DNA of 64,000 nt from Betaproteobacteria bacterium (GTDB taxonomy: Bacteria; Pseudomonadota; Gammaproteobacteria; Burkholderiales; Burkholderiaceae). The translations under genes were made by a program, and so were the position numbers. Under the pieces are notes generated by a model. It was not told the DNA's origin and made no database searches. It worked only from the letters and a program-made list of their open reading frames with translations. Shown here in pieces: positions 30,549 through 40,358 of the stretch; position 1 is the first letter of the stretch; the number at the start of each line of letters is the position of its first letter. Location: the NCBI GenBank assembly GCA_009783065.1, contig WRHV01000006.1, positions 1-64,000 of the forward strand, in the 5' to 3' direction.

Positions 30549-30821
30549 ATGCAATCCAATCGCAATGAAGAACTGATTGAGTATCCTTGTGATTTTCCCA
30601 TCAAAGTTATGGGGGCAACCCATGATGATTTTTTGCCTGTTGTGACGGAAGTGATTCAAATGCATGATCCGGATTTTGATGTAACCACGATTGAAACCCG
30701 GACTTCCGCCAAGGGCAATTATCTCGGTATAACTGCGGTCATCCGTGCAACCAGCCGGGTTCAGCTTGATGATCTTTATAGAGCGCTGTCATCCCATCCT
30801 ATGGTCAAAGTGGTTCTCTGA
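30549..30821 (+). CDS. DUF493 (YbeD-like) family protein
   Basis: A 90-residue ACT-like small protein (LIEYPCDFPIKVMGATHDDF, then ETRTSAKGNYLGITAVI). Family members are encoded before lipB in many Proteobacteria, as here; the function is proposed to be regulatory but is not established. The start ATG follows GGGGAAACGCG. It probably forms an operon with lipB and lipA. Confidence 0.9.
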   Translation: MQSNRNEELIEYPCDFPIKVMGATHDDFLPVVTEVIQMHDPDFDVTTIETRTSAKGNYLGITAVIRATSRVQLDDLYRALSSHPMVKVVL

Positions 30822-30899
30822 TACGGCAAAGACGGATGTTTCTTCCGTTTTATCGGCATGTACAGACAGGGTGGGATGGTTTGTTGAAGCGGATATGCG

Positions 30900-31604
30900 A
30901 TGGCCGTGACGGATTTCATTACTGTACGTGATCTTGGGCGGATGCCTTATGAACCGGTTTTCAAAGCCATGAAAACCTTCACGAAAAAACGGTCTCCCGA
31001 CACGCCGGATGAAATCTGGCTGTTGGAGCATGAACCCGTTTTTACATTAGGCCAGGCGGCAGACCGGTCACATTTGCTTGATCCCCATGACATCCCGGTT
31101 TTTCAGGCGGACAGAGGCGGGGAGGTTACTTATCATGCGCCGGGCCAGGCGGTGGCTTATCTTCTCATTGATCTCAAAAGGCGGACAAAAAACCGGCTAT
31201 TTGTCAGGGAATTTGTCCGGCAGATAGAACAGGCTGTGATTGATACGCTGGCGGTCTATCATTTGTCCGGTGAACGGCGAGCCGGTGCACCGGGTATTTA
31301 TCTGGGACTGGATGCAGTTCCCCAATCATGGCAGGGCGCCAAAATTGCGGCACTCGGCCTTAAGGTGTTGCGTAACGGTTGTACCTATCATGGACTTTCG
31401 TTAAATGTTTCAATGGACCTGCAACCTTTTTCGTGGATCAATCCTTGCGGTTATGCGGGGCTTGTCTCATCCGACATGAAAATGACAGGGCGGAATGTGT
31501 CCGTATCTGAAGTGCAGCATGAACTGGCTCACGCGCTTTGCCGCCAGATGCAGGCTCAGTTGGATTTTAAAGGTAACCGTTTGCCATCCGTGATGGCCGC
31601 ATGA
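30900..31604 (+). CDS. lipB: Octanoyl-[ACP]:protein N-octanoyltransferase
   Basis: A 234-residue cytosolic enzyme that transfers octanoate from ACP to lipoyl domains of 2-oxoacid dehydrogenases and GcvH. The RGGEVTYHAPGQ signature, catalytic Lys148 in GAKIAALGL and acyl-accepting Cys183 in INPCGYAGL are all present. It lies ten bases before the lipA frame, supporting a joint lipoylation operon. Confidence 0.95.
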   Translation: MAVTDFITVRDLGRMPYEPVFKAMKTFTKKRSPDTPDEIWLLEHEPVFTLGQAADRSHLLDPHDIPVFQADRGGEVTYHAPGQAVAYLLIDLKRRTKNRLFVREFVRQIEQAVIDTLAVYHLSGERRAGAPGIYLGLDAVPQSWQGAKIAALGLKVLRNGCTYHGLSLNVSMDLQPFSWINPCGYAGLVSSDMKMTGRNVSVSEVQHELAHALCRQMQAQLDFKGNRLPSVMAA

Positions 31605-31634
31605 AAAAAGAAAATGCGTTTGCAGGAGTCTGCT

Positions 31635-32573
31635 ATGCCTGAAAAGGAAAAACAAAAAGGGATAAAAAAAACAGGGCATCTTCCTATCAAAATGATGTCT
31701 GCCGAACGGTTATCCAAGCCGGAATGGATTCGGGTCAAAGCCGGTTCTCACTCGACTCGTTTTTATGAAATCCGGGATTTGCTGCGGCAGCAAAATCTGG
31801 TGACAGTCTGTGAGGAAGCCGGCTGCCCGAATAAAGGCGAGTGTTTTGGAAAAGGGACAGCGACGTTTATGATCCTCGGCGACAAATGTACCCGCCGCTG
31901 CCCGTTTTGCGATGTGGCTCACGGCAGGCCGGATATGCCGGATATCCGTGAACCTGAAAAGCTGGCGCAAACGGTGGCGTTGCTGAAATTATCCTATGTG
32001 GTAATAACATCAGTAAATCGCGACGATTTACATGATGGCGGGGCCAATCATTATGCCGCCTGCATCCGGCAAATCCGGGTACAGTCGCCTCAGACCCGGA
32101 TTGAAATACTGACACCGGATTTTCGTGGACGGGACGGGAAAGCCATTGATATTTTAGGAGAGGCATTGCCGGACGTCTTAAACCACAATCTTGAAACGGT
32201 TCCGCGTCTTTACCGCCAGGCCCGGCCTGGTGCGGATTATCGCCATTCTTTGACATTTTTGAAGCGGTTCCGGCAACATTATCCGGAGATTCCCACCAAA
32301 TCCGGATTGATGGTCGGGTTAGGTGAAACGGATGAGGAAATCCTTCAGGTGATGCAGGATTTGCGTGACCATGATGTCGATATGCTGACAATCGGGCAAT
32401 ATCTGATGCCTTCACCCCACCATCTGCCCGTTACGCGTTACGTTCATCCCGACACATTCAGCATGTTTGAAGAGGCTGCCTATCGGATGGGGTTTGTTCA
32501 CGCGGCAGTGGGGGCATTGGTCCGCTCAAGCTATCATGCCGACCGGCAGGCGCATGCGGTCGGCATTGGATAG
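31635..32573 (+). CDS. lipA: Lipoyl synthase
   Basis: A 312-residue radical-SAM enzyme that inserts two sulfurs into protein-bound octanoyl groups. It has the auxiliary cluster motif [12 protein letters not shown] and the radical-SAM motif CTRRCPFC; the C-terminal [10 protein letters not shown] contains the conserved RSSYH serine ligand. AGGAG six bases before ATG 31635 decides this start over the ATG at 31614. It follows lipB and converges with the type IIG-like gene. Confidence 0.95.
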   Translation: MPEKEKQKGIKKTGHLPIKMMSAERLSKPEWIRVKAGSHSTRFYEIRDLLRQQNLVTVCEEAGCPNKGECFGKGTATFMILGDKCTRRCPFCDVAHGRPDMPDIREPEKLAQTVALLKLSYVVITSVNRDDLHDGGANHYAACIRQIRVQSPQTRIEILTPDFRGRDGKAIDILGEALPDVLNHNLETVPRLYRQARPGADYRHSLTFLKRFRQHYPEIPTKSGLMVGLGETDEEILQVMQDLRDHDVDMLTIGQYLMPSPHHLPVTRYVHPDTFSMFEEAAYRMGFVHAAVGALVRSSYHADRQAHAVGIG

Positions 32574-32595
32574 GTTAACGATCAATGTTTTGGCG

Positions 32596-34209
32596 TCAGC
32601 CTAATTCGATTAAGGCAATATCATCTTCGTCCAGACCAAAGAGTTGGTATACGATGAGATTTATCTCGCTTTCGGTTTGTTCGAGTTTTGAATCCATGTA
32701 GGAGACAGCTTCTTTTTCCTGGTTAAAATAACCAGACCAGACTTGCAGATCGCCGGCCGGAATGTCGACACCGAATGAAGTAATGACTTCATTGCGGAAG
32801 GTCGAAAAATCATGCGCAAACCAGCTTAACAATTTATCGCTTATTTTGGCGGCCAGCTTATCCGGCGACAGATTAAAGGCGGCCATGTTAGGGAAATGGC
32901 GGATGGTGTCACGCCGGTCTTGTGCCGTTACCATGCAGAATTGGCCGAGTTCGCCAAGCCGGGCGCGTACCAGTCCGTTGGCATCGGGGATGGGCAGTGC
33001 TTCAATCAGATCGGCTTGCATGGTGTACATACCGTCATCCGTTTGGTGGGATAGCGTGGTGATCAATTTGGCAAGTGCTGTTGAATTCAGCAGGGCAAGC
33101 AGGAAATAATCTGCATTGGGAATATAAAAACTATCCTTGCCGTATTGTGCGTCTCCTTCGCCTAGAACAAATCCGGGTTCGGCTTGTAAGCGGCCCGTAC
33201 CCAGTCTTAATTTGGTCACAACGGGTATATTGGTGTTTTCCGTATGGTCCAGTTCATACCATTTTTGATCCCCTTCACGTTTTTCGAGCTGGCTCTTGAA
33301 TGGTTCAAGGTGTTTTTTGATGGTGGGATAGGCATCAATGTCGACTTGTCCTTTGGGTGTGTAAATCAGCCAGTGCAAGCGGGAATCCGCGTACCATCTG
33401 CGCAGGCTGTCGCCTGGATAGAACGCTTTTAGGATTTCACTTGATTTAGGGTCTTCTTTAATAAGCTGGTCATAAGTTTGCTTGTCGATGACAAAGGCAT
33501 CATTCATATCCAGGGGAACGCCGGATTGAAGCGGGCTGTAAGCGTCCTTGAGGGTTTGATGTTTTTGCGTGAGCTTGTCCTGCAGGCCGATTGCCACGCT
33601 TTCATGCAGCCATTGCATGGTTTTGCCTGACAGCATGTTTTTTGGATTCAGAAGGAGATAAAAACGCTGGTATTCTGCGGCATTCTCAGCCATTTTGATG
33701 AGCGAGAAGCGCTCAAAAGCATTCCGCTTATGGGCCAGCGAATACAGCCTGATCTCATCCAGATTGGACAACAGGAAAAACGGACGATCCGGCATTTCCT
33801 GCACATGTTGTCTTGCCAGCTCGATCGGGCTTGGTTGCTCGTTTTCAGAAGGAGCGGCCAGGCTGGTTGAAGTTGGTCCCATCAATTTCAGGAGTGTGGC
33901 AATCCGATCGTTTTCTTTTTCAAATTGTCCCAATGCGGCATCAAAGTAACTATCCGGCGCGGTCATGTCTTTGAGAGAATAGCCGCTATTATCAGAGGCG
34001 GCTTGATAACCGAGCAGGTCTACCAGGATTTTCTGCACGAAGGCAGCATGTTGGGCGGCTTTATCCTGCTGGTTCAGGAGGGCTATGTTTTTGGCCCAGT
34101 CTTCAAGGATGCGCTGATGCCCGGATGGAATCGGATCCTGACTGAGCGTATTTTTTAAAACTTGGGTATGGAAAAGATTTTGGTTGGTCGAGGTTTTCAG
34201 GTTTTCCAT
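32596..34209 (-). CDS. Type IIG restriction-like protein lacking the methyltransferase core
   Basis: A 537-residue protein resembling the two ends of Eco57I/TaqI-type fused restriction-modification enzymes. Residues ~30-115 resemble the N-terminal nuclease domain (FVQKILVDLLGY, FDAALGQF), but the ExK of the usual ELKG reads K108-L-M110, so the PD-(D/E)XK site looks dead. Residues ~140-215 match the following helical region (FFLLSNLDEIRLYS). Residues ~232-450 match the TaqI-like C-terminal recognition domain (AFVIDKQTYDQLIKEDPKS, LIYTPKGQVDIDAYPTIKKH). The adenine methyltransferase domain, including NPPY/F, is absent. AGGA sits seven bases before ATG 34209. No partner methylase is adjacent. 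It could be a DNA-binding relic or a repurposed protein. Confidence 0.7.
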   Translation of the reverse strand: MENLKTSTNQNLFHTQVLKNTLSQDPIPSGHQRILEDWAKNIALLNQQDKAAQHAAFVQKILVDLLGYQAASDNSGYSLKDMTAPDSYFDAALGQFEKENDRIATLLKLMGPTSTSLAAPSENEQPSPIELARQHVQEMPDRPFFLLSNLDEIRLYSLAHKRNAFERFSLIKMAENAAEYQRFYLLLNPKNMLSGKTMQWLHESVAIGLQDKLTQKHQTLKDAYSPLQSGVPLDMNDAFVIDKQTYDQLIKEDPKSSEILKAFYPGDSLRRWYADSRLHWLIYTPKGQVDIDAYPTIKKHLEPFKSQLEKREGDQKWYELDHTENTNIPVVTKLRLGTGRLQAEPGFVLGEGDAQYGKDSFYIPNADYFLLALLNSTALAKLITTLSHQTDDGMYTMQADLIEALPIPDANGLVRARLGELGQFCMVTAQDRRDTIRHFPNMAAFNLSPDKLAAKISDKLLSWFAHDFSTFRNEVITSFGVDIPAGDLQVWSGYFNQEKEAVSYMDSKLEQTESEINLIVYQLFGLDEDDIALIELG

Positions 34210-34479
34210 AGATTTTCCTAGATGAAAGATGTATTGGAACCAGGGGATGCTGATGGGTTTTGAGTGTAGCACGAACCCATACGGAACATGGATAGTCGAT
34301 AGTTTAATCGTGAAGTTGGAAATGGCACAACATGCAGGGGATGATTTTAAGAGAGATTTATAAAAATGTCCGTCATGCAGCGTCATTAAATTGCCGGCAG
34401 AACGTCAAGGGAAACTGTCTTATAATCAAGACAACCAAGCGTATCATGTGTTTTCATACTCAGAAAGCTAAAACCGATC

Positions 34480-36303
34480 ATGAAAAGGAATGCAACATTA
34501 TCAGTGGAGTGGCATGAGAATCTGAGCCTTGGCATGGACGAAATGGATGTGACGCATAGGCGGCTGTTTGAACTTTTTCACATGCTGGCGAGTGTAGAGT
34601 CAGGAAAAACAGGCCCGGTTTTTGATGATTTGCGGCGTTATGCGTTGTACCACTTTCAGCTTGAGGAAAAATTGATGCAGACGCATCATATTGATGCGGC
34701 ATGTCAGCAAGAGCATCTCCTGTTCCACCGTTGTTATATTAACTATATCGATCAAATTGGAAATGTGCTCAGGGAGGATCTGGCTGCTGAACTGGATCGG
34801 ATTTTGATTTTCTTGTTGCAGTGGCTGAGATGGCATATTTCCACCATGGATACATTGCTGATAAAAAGGATACGGGAACCCGATTCCATGCAGGTTCAAC
34901 AAGAAATGACCATGTTGCGTGCTGGTGGGTTCAATGATGTGTATGACGAGCTAGGCCAGGAAATCCTGGAGTCTGCCGAACTAAACAAAAGGCTTGAGAA
35001 AGAAATATCGCATCGTAAGGTCGTTGAACTGGATTTTGCACTTTCCAATGCCCGTTTTCATGCGATGGTTAATTTTTCTCAGAGCTGGGAGTATTGGGAA
35101 GAACCGGATGGACAGATCATGTATACCTCGCCTTCTTGCGAACGCATCACGGGTTATACAGTGACGGAATTCGTCGAAAATCCGGAACTTATTTACGATA
35201 TTATCCACCCGGAAGATCGCCATATCATGGAGCCGCACCGTCTGAACAGGCAGATGTATGAAGACGTAGAACAAGAGCTTTTGTACCGTATCATTCGGCG
35301 GGATGGCAGCATAAACCGTGTTGGTCACAGTTGTTATGCTGTGTATGGCGATGCAGGCCGTTTCCTCGGACGTCGCGGCAGTATCCGCGACAGGAATGAG
35401 CAGTATGAACGGGACGAGCAGCAGCGTTTGGCTGAGACGGTTTTTACATCAGTAAATGAAGCGGTGCTGGTCACAGATCAGCATAGGCATATTCTCCGGG
35501 TGAATCCTTCCTTTACCCAAATTACAGGCAGGGAATTTGATGAGGTGCAGTACCAGGATGCCGCTAACCTGTTTGAAGAGGGAGAAGATCCCGTACATGT
35601 TCTGCGCGTAACTGAACAGATGAATGAAACCGGGTTCTGGCAGGGAGAAATACTGGGCAGGCACAAGGATGGCCACGTATTTGATTGCTGGATATCGATC
35701 TATTGCGTCCATAACAAGGATGGGCAGCTTGTGAATTACGTGCTGGTTTTTTCCGATATTAGTGAACGCAAAAAGAATGAGGACAGGATATATAGATTGG
35801 CTCACTTTGATTTGCTGACAGGGCTGCCCAATCGTGCATTGCTTTTAGACCGTCTTCAACAAGGATTGCTCAAGGCAAGGCGGGAGGCGAGTCTGCTGGC
35901 GGTGATATTTGTCGATCTGGACAAGTTTAAGCTTGTCAATGATACGTTTGGGCATTATATCGGCGATCTGCTTCTCAAAGAGGTCGCAAGCCGGCTTAGA
36001 GAGTGTATTCGGGAATCTGATACGGCGGCCCGTATCGGCGGGGACGAATTCATCATTTTGCTGCCGACACTCCAGTCGGAAAATGATGCCAAAGGCATAG
36101 GGGGAAAAATTCTACGACAGATCAGGGAAGATTACATGCTGGAAGGCAACAGGATTCATATTGGCGTCAGTATCGGTATTGCCATTTTCCCCGTGCATGG
36201 CAATACTCATGAAGAACTCATGACAAATGCAGATGCGGCGATGTATCAAGCCAAACACGGTCACGGTCCATCCGTTGTTTCGTTTGGCGAATTGAAGAAG
36301 TGA
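34480..36303 (+). CDS. Hemerythrin-PAS-PAS-GGDEF diguanylate cyclase
   Basis: A 607-residue cytosolic signalling protein. Residues ~5-130 are a bacteriohemerythrin domain with a full di-iron ligand set (THRRLFELFH, HFQLEE, HLLFH, HISTMD), so oxygen or redox sensing is expected. Two PAS domains follow (~185-300 and ~315-430; TSPSCERITGY, VNPSFTQITGR). The C-terminal GGDEF domain has DLLTGLPNR and an intact IGGDEFI, plus a product-inhibition I-site RESD five residues before GGDEF. It should make c-di-GMP in response to a ligand. No EAL domain is present. The ATG has no obvious ribosome site. Confidence 0.92.
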   Translation: MKRNATLSVEWHENLSLGMDEMDVTHRRLFELFHMLASVESGKTGPVFDDLRRYALYHFQLEEKLMQTHHIDAACQQEHLLFHRCYINYIDQIGNVLREDLAAELDRILIFLLQWLRWHISTMDTLLIKRIREPDSMQVQQEMTMLRAGGFNDVYDELGQEILESAELNKRLEKEISHRKVVELDFALSNARFHAMVNFSQSWEYWEEPDGQIMYTSPSCERITGYTVTEFVENPELIYDIIHPEDRHIMEPHRLNRQMYEDVEQELLYRIIRRDGSINRVGHSCYAVYGDAGRFLGRRGSIRDRNEQYERDEQQRLAETVFTSVNEAVLVTDQHRHILRVNPSFTQITGREFDEVQYQDAANLFEEGEDPVHVLRVTEQMNETGFWQGEILGRHKDGHVFDCWISIYCVHNKDGQLVNYVLVFSDISERKKNEDRIYRLAHFDLLTGLPNRALLLDRLQQGLLKARREASLLAVIFVDLDKFKLVNDTFGHYIGDLLLKEVASRLRECIRESDTAARIGGDEFIILLPTLQSENDAKGIGGKILRQIREDYMLEGNRIHIGVSIGIAIFPVHGNTHEELMTNADAAMYQAKHGHGPSVVSFGELKK

Positions 36304-36339
36304 CTTCTGATTTTCAGAGGTGACTTTATTCCAGGCACA

Positions 36340-37056
36340 TTATTTTTTTCCGTTTTTTTTCTTCGCAGGCGTTTCTTGCTGTTTTTGCCGTTCTTTCAGG
36401 ATACGGGCCACAAGATTGTCCATCACCTGCAACGTCATGGTCTTGGCTTCTTCTTCACTGCCGCTAAGGTGGTTTCCCTTGCTGACAATTGCCAGAGAGG
36501 TTACGTATCTGCCATCAATCACGATGGTAGGGACGCCGTCAATCTGATAGGCAGATTGCATTTGTGTGGCGCTGTTACTTAGCGATTGTACGGAAAATGA
36601 GCGGAACATTTCCAGGAACTTGTCACGGTCAATTCCGTTTTTTTGCACAAAGTCGGCAATTTGTTTTTCATTTCTCAACGGTATTCGCTTGACCTGGATG
36701 GCTTCGAAAATTTTTTGGTGCAGCGAGTTAGTCATTTTACCCATAGCGGACAGGGTATAAAACAATCGCTGTTGCGTGGCCATATTGTCATTGAAGTTCA
36801 CATGGACCCGTTTAAATACCACGTTACGGTTCTGCTGTTCCTGCCATTTGGTTAGAGCAGGATCAAGCGTAAAGCAATGGGAGCAGAAATATCCGAAAAA
36901 TTCAATAACCTCGACTTTGTTTCCGGCATCAGTCGGCTGAGGGTTTGTCAACGTCAGATAATCAATCCCACTTCTTGGCGAATCCGGCGATGCGGCAGCG
37001 AAGCTTGTTATAAGACCGAATCCGATAGTGAGGAGAAGTTTGACAAACGTCTTCAT
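36340..37056 (-). CDS. dsbA: DsbA-family thiol:disulfide interchange protein
   Basis: A 238-residue periplasmic oxidoreductase. It has a signal peptide to about AAA(22), the active site FGYFCSHCF (Cys58-Ser-His-Cys61) and the cis-proline loop DGVPTIVIDG. The C-terminus carries an unusual basic tail (KKKNGKK). It probably introduces disulfides into secreted proteins. It lies 19 bases after a SPOR protein gene in the likely operon argS-SPOR-dsbA. Confidence 0.9.
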   Translation of the reverse strand: MKTFVKLLLTIGFGLITSFAAASPDSPRSGIDYLTLTNPQPTDAGNKVEVIEFFGYFCSHCFTLDPALTKWQEQQNRNVVFKRVHVNFNDNMATQQRLFYTLSAMGKMTNSLHQKIFEAIQVKRIPLRNEKQIADFVQKNGIDRDKFLEMFRSFSVQSLSNSATQMQSAYQIDGVPTIVIDGRYVTSLAIVSKGNHLSGSEEEAKTMTLQVMDNLVARILKERQKQQETPAKKKNGKK

Positions 37057-37075
37057 GGTGATGGGTTTCTGTCAG

Positions 37076-37618
37076 TTATTTGGAAGGGGATGTCGTAAAT
37101 TCAATTCCATTTTCCCGGAGTTTATCCTGTGTTGATGTGAGGTCGCTTTGTGCGTAAGGGCCCAGGCGAACACGGTATAAATTGCCATTGGGGGACTTGA
37201 CTTCTGATATCCGTGCTTCCAGTCCGATTAGAGCCAGTTTAGCGCGTATGTTTTCAGCATCGCTTTTTTCACGGTATGCCCCGGCCTGAAGATAGGTTGT
37301 CGGTTTTTCGTTTTCCGGCGCATCTTTGACCGATTCAGCGTTGGCTTCGGCAGTTGCAGTCTTGTAAGCTTCTTTTGCGGCATCCCGGTTGTCGTACATA
37401 GGCTGGTTCGGGTCCGAGAAAGGCATGACGGTCGAGGATGAGGATTTGCCCTGTTTACTGAGTTTGCTGTTAAAAGGCATGGGTGATCGCGTAATGATCA
37501 TGGCAATAATGATAGCGATGGCCAGACCGGTTATTAAGCCGCCAATAAAACCGAAGAGGGTATTGTTTTTCCAGAGCGTGTTGAACTGGAATCTTTTTTG
37601 AGGTTGTTTCCGAGCCAT
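37076..37618 (-). CDS. SPOR-domain membrane protein
   Basis: A 180-residue protein with one membrane helix (FGFIGGLITGLAIAIIIAMII), a variable linker, and a C-terminal SPOR domain (TYLQAGAYREKSDAENIRAKL, then YRVRLGPYAQSDLTSTQ). It resembles the FtsN-like SPOR proteins often found directly after argS in Proteobacteria, as here (five bases after the argS stop). It binds septal peptidoglycan by family inference. Confidence 0.85.
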   Translation of the reverse strand: MARKQPQKRFQFNTLWKNNTLFGFIGGLITGLAIAIIIAMIITRSPMPFNSKLSKQGKSSSSTVMPFSDPNQPMYDNRDAAKEAYKTATAEANAESVKDAPENEKPTTYLQAGAYREKSDAENIRAKLALIGLEARISEVKSPNGNLYRVRLGPYAQSDLTSTQDKLRENGIEFTTSPSK

Positions 37619-37623
37619 TTTGG

Positions 37624-39333
37624 TTACATTTTATTGGGGGCGGAGACACCAAGCAGCGCCAGCCCGTTTCTCAATACCTGTCTTGTTGCGTCTAAAAGAG
37701 CGAGCCGAGCCGTTCTGAGCGTTTTGTCGTCTACCAGGAAGCGTTCTGCATTGTAGTATCCATGCAGTGCGCCAGCCAAGTCGCGCAGGTAAAAGGCGAC
37801 CTGGTGTGGCCCAAGTTCGTGCAACGCATGTTTCAACACATCCGGATAATCGGCTAACTTGCCCAAAAGGGCAAACTCGTGAGGCGAAGTCAACAAAGAC
37901 AGATCCGCTTTTTCCAATTGAGACGCTTCTTCGCCGCACTGTTCAAATACTGAACAAATGCGCGCATGCGCATATTGTATGTAATATACAGGATTTTCGT
38001 CAGAACGCGCGAGCGCCAGATCCACATCAAATACAAATTCAGTATCCGCTTTTCTGGAAATCAGGAAAAAGCGGACAGCGTCTCTGCCACGGGTAATGTC
38101 GCCATTGCCAGACCATTCAATCAGATCACGAACTGTGACATAGGAACCGGCACGTTTAGAGATTTTGACCTCAGCGCCATCCTTGACGACGGTGACCATT
38201 TTATGAAGGACATAGTCGGGATAATTGGCAGGGATTCCCATGTTAACAGCTTGCAGGCCGGCCCGGACTCTTGCTACGGTGCCGTGATGATCGCTTCCCT
38301 GAACATTAATAACCTTATCATAGCCGCGTTGCCATTTGTTGATGTGATAAGCCACATCCGGCACAAAATAGGTGTAGCTTCCATCTGATTTTCGCATCAC
38401 GCGGTCTTTGTCATCACCAAAATCGGTGGTTTTCAACCAGAGGGCGCCGCCGTCTTCAAATGTTTTTCCGGCTTTTGACAGGGCATGGACGGTATCGTTA
38501 ACCTTGCCTTCAGCATAAAGGGATGATTCCAGATAGTAATTATCGAAATGGATACCGAAGGCATTCAAGTCATTGTCCTGCTCATTTCTGAGGTAAGTGA
38601 CGGCAAAATTCCGGATGGCGTCAAGATCATCAGGATCACCGTTGGCTGTCACAGCCGGACAATTCCGGGCAGTGATGGTTTTTTTTGCCAGAAAATCAGC
38701 AGCAATATCGGCAATATAATCGCCGTTATAGGCGTCTTCGGGCCATTGGGCGTCACCGGGTTTTAATCCTCGCGCGCGCGCCTGGACGGAGCGGGCGAGA
38801 TTTTCTATTTGGACGCCTGCGTCGTTGTAATAAAATTCACGGGTCACTTTGTAACCCTGTGATTGAAACAGAGCGGACAAAGCGTCGCCCAGTGCGCCTT
38901 GTCTTCCATGTCCGACATGCAGTGGTCCGGTTGGATTGGCTGAGACAAATTCAACCATGACTTTTTTGCCGTCTCCGGCATGGCCGCGCCCGTAGTTTTC
39001 TTTTTGTTGCGTGATAACCCTGACAATAGCCTGTTTGGCAGCCGGGGTGGTGCGTAGATTGATGAATCCAGGACCGGCAACTTCTGCTGATTGAATCAAA
39101 TCCTGACGATCCGGCTGGGCCAATATGCCGTTGACGATTTCCTGAGCCAGCTCACGGGGATTTTTTTTAAGTGGTTTGGCCAGTTGCATGGCGATATTGC
39201 ACGCGACATCGCCATGAGATGGATCGCGGGGACGTTCAAGCGAGATAGACGGGCGGATGTCCAGGCCGCTTAAAAGCGGCGTCAGTGCATTTTCAAGCAG
39301 ATGAGTGATTCGCTGTTTTTGTTGATCTAGCAT
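37624..39333 (-). CDS. argS: Arginyl-tRNA synthetase
   Basis: A 569-residue class I aminoacyl-tRNA synthetase. The HIGH-type motif is [14 protein letters not shown], the KMSKS-type loop is [10 protein letters not shown], and the C-terminal DALR anticodon domain follows. The N-terminal Add-1 domain for the tRNA D-loop is present. ATG 39333 (MLDQQKQRI) is chosen over 39345. It is the first gene of the argS-SPOR-dsbA unit. Confidence 0.96.
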   Translation of the reverse strand: MLDQQKQRITHLLENALTPLLSGLDIRPSISLERPRDPSHGDVACNIAMQLAKPLKKNPRELAQEIVNGILAQPDRQDLIQSAEVAGPGFINLRTTPAAKQAIVRVITQQKENYGRGHAGDGKKVMVEFVSANPTGPLHVGHGRQGALGDALSALFQSQGYKVTREFYYNDAGVQIENLARSVQARARGLKPGDAQWPEDAYNGDYIADIAADFLAKKTITARNCPAVTANGDPDDLDAIRNFAVTYLRNEQDNDLNAFGIHFDNYYLESSLYAEGKVNDTVHALSKAGKTFEDGGALWLKTTDFGDDKDRVMRKSDGSYTYFVPDVAYHINKWQRGYDKVINVQGSDHHGTVARVRAGLQAVNMGIPANYPDYVLHKMVTVVKDGAEVKISKRAGSYVTVRDLIEWSGNGDITRGRDAVRFFLISRKADTEFVFDVDLALARSDENPVYYIQYAHARICSVFEQCGEEASQLEKADLSLLTSPHEFALLGKLADYPDVLKHALHELGPHQVAFYLRDLAGALHGYYNAERFLVDDKTLRTARLALLDATRQVLRNGLALLGVSAPNKM

Positions 39334-39495
39334 GGGAATAAACACAGCCGTTTACTGCTACAGTTAACGACACTAATTTTAGTGCAGAAGTTAAAGACAA
39401 GTCATGATTATAATCCGCCTTTATTAATAGGGTTTCGTTTTATAAAGAAAAACACAAAAAATGAATGTGCCGGCTGATTTATTATTTTTTGTTGC

Positions 39496-39523
39496 GAACA
39501 AAGGGGGGCAGCCCCCTTTGTTC
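39496..39523. repeat. Perfect 12-bp stem-loop between the Spy-like gene and argS
   Basis: GAACAAAGGGGG, a GCAG loop and CCCCCTTTGTTC form a strong hairpin 35 bases after the Spy-like stop. Neither strand has a T-run behind it, so it is not a textbook intrinsic terminator. It could still end or stabilise the upstream transcript. Confidence 0.6.
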
Positions 39524-39557
39524 AGGCAAGTCCCGATTTAAGGTTGAATCGGCAGCG

Positions 39558-40103
39558 TTAGTTGTTTTCAGTTCCTTGCCTCATTTCCCTGTATTTCTGG
39601 GCTTTCCCGCGCCATTTTTTAGGGGATGTTTCCGTGTCAAAGATTTTCTGCTGTTCCGGCGTCAATGTGGCATAAAAGGTTTTTAGCGCAGCCAGTTGGG
39701 TTTCCATTCTCGATTGCCGTTCTTTCATCAGTTCTAACGCTTTTTCCATGCGATCCGGAGCCGACAGGCTGTCGAAGTTGATCTGTCCCCAGGGTCTTGT
39801 CGGCGTCATGTTTTTCATCGTTGCGGTGGTATAAGTTTGCCATGCGCTTTCCTGGTTTGCCGTCAGCTTCAATTTGTCATGCAGTTCCGCGTGGCGTTTT
39901 GTCAGAAATTCCTTCCAGCGTTCCGCGCGGCGGTCATCGCCTTTTTGTGCAGATGGCGCCTGATAGCAGTTTTGCGCTTCATCGGCATAACCCGGGCCAT
40001 AGCCATAGCAGGGGGGTGCGGCAAGCGCTGTTGCAGCGAAACCTGCTGTGCCTAGACCGATTGCCGCCGTTATGGCTAGAAGCGGTTTATTCCATTTTTT
40101 CAT
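39558..40103 (-). CDS. Spy/CpxP-family periplasmic protein
   Basis: A 181-residue protein with a signal peptide (PLLAITAAIGLGTAGFAATALA), a helical body with two LTxxQ motifs (LTANQESAW and LTPEQQKIF), and an Arg/Lys-rich tail. Spy/CpxP relatives are periplasmic chaperones or envelope-stress regulators. AAGGA seven bases before ATG 40103 sets the start. A GTTACA-N10-TGTAAC inverted repeat lies 77-98 bases upstream and could be an operator. Confidence 0.82.
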   Translation of the reverse strand: MKKWNKPLLAITAAIGLGTAGFAATALAAPPCYGYGPGYADEAQNCYQAPSAQKGDDRRAERWKEFLTKRHAELHDKLKLTANQESAWQTYTTATMKNMTPTRPWGQINFDSLSAPDRMEKALELMKERQSRMETQLAALKTFYATLTPEQQKIFDTETSPKKWRGKAQKYREMRQGTENN

Positions 40104-40179
40104 TTGCATATCCTTTCATAAGGTGTTGGGAAAAGAAAGTGTGATCAGTATAGGAAGAGAACGCGAATGGAATAAAGCG

Positions 40180-40201
40180 GTTACATCAATGGAAGTGTAA
40201 C
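40180..40201. promoter_or_regulatory. Inverted repeat upstream of the Spy-like gene, possible operator
   Basis: GTTACA-N10-TGTAAC is a perfect dyad with 16-base half-site spacing, typical of a dimeric regulator site. A TATACT hexamer that could be a -10 lies between it and the Spy-like ATG (40147-40152, minus strand). The regulator is not identified. Confidence 0.4.
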
Positions 40202-40308
40202 AATTTGTTTGGGGATAGACTGAATCAAAAGGTTCGGCTTGAGAGAAGACGGCAGAATGACAAAATATTTTGTTACAAATGACACAGCCGTTTATACGCC
40301 AATCATAA

Positions 40309-40338
40309 GAAAGCCGGACTCGATAGAGCCGGGCTTTC
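40309..40338 (-). terminator. Stem-loop terminator candidate after the FAH-family gene
   Basis: On the minus strand a 13-base stem with one mismatch and one GU pair (GAAAGCCCGGCTC, TATC loop, GAGTCCGGCTTTC) lies 20 bases past the hydrolase stop. The following T content is weak (TTATG). Confidence 0.55.
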
Positions 40339-40358
40339 CAAATAGGTGTCAAGGTCGT

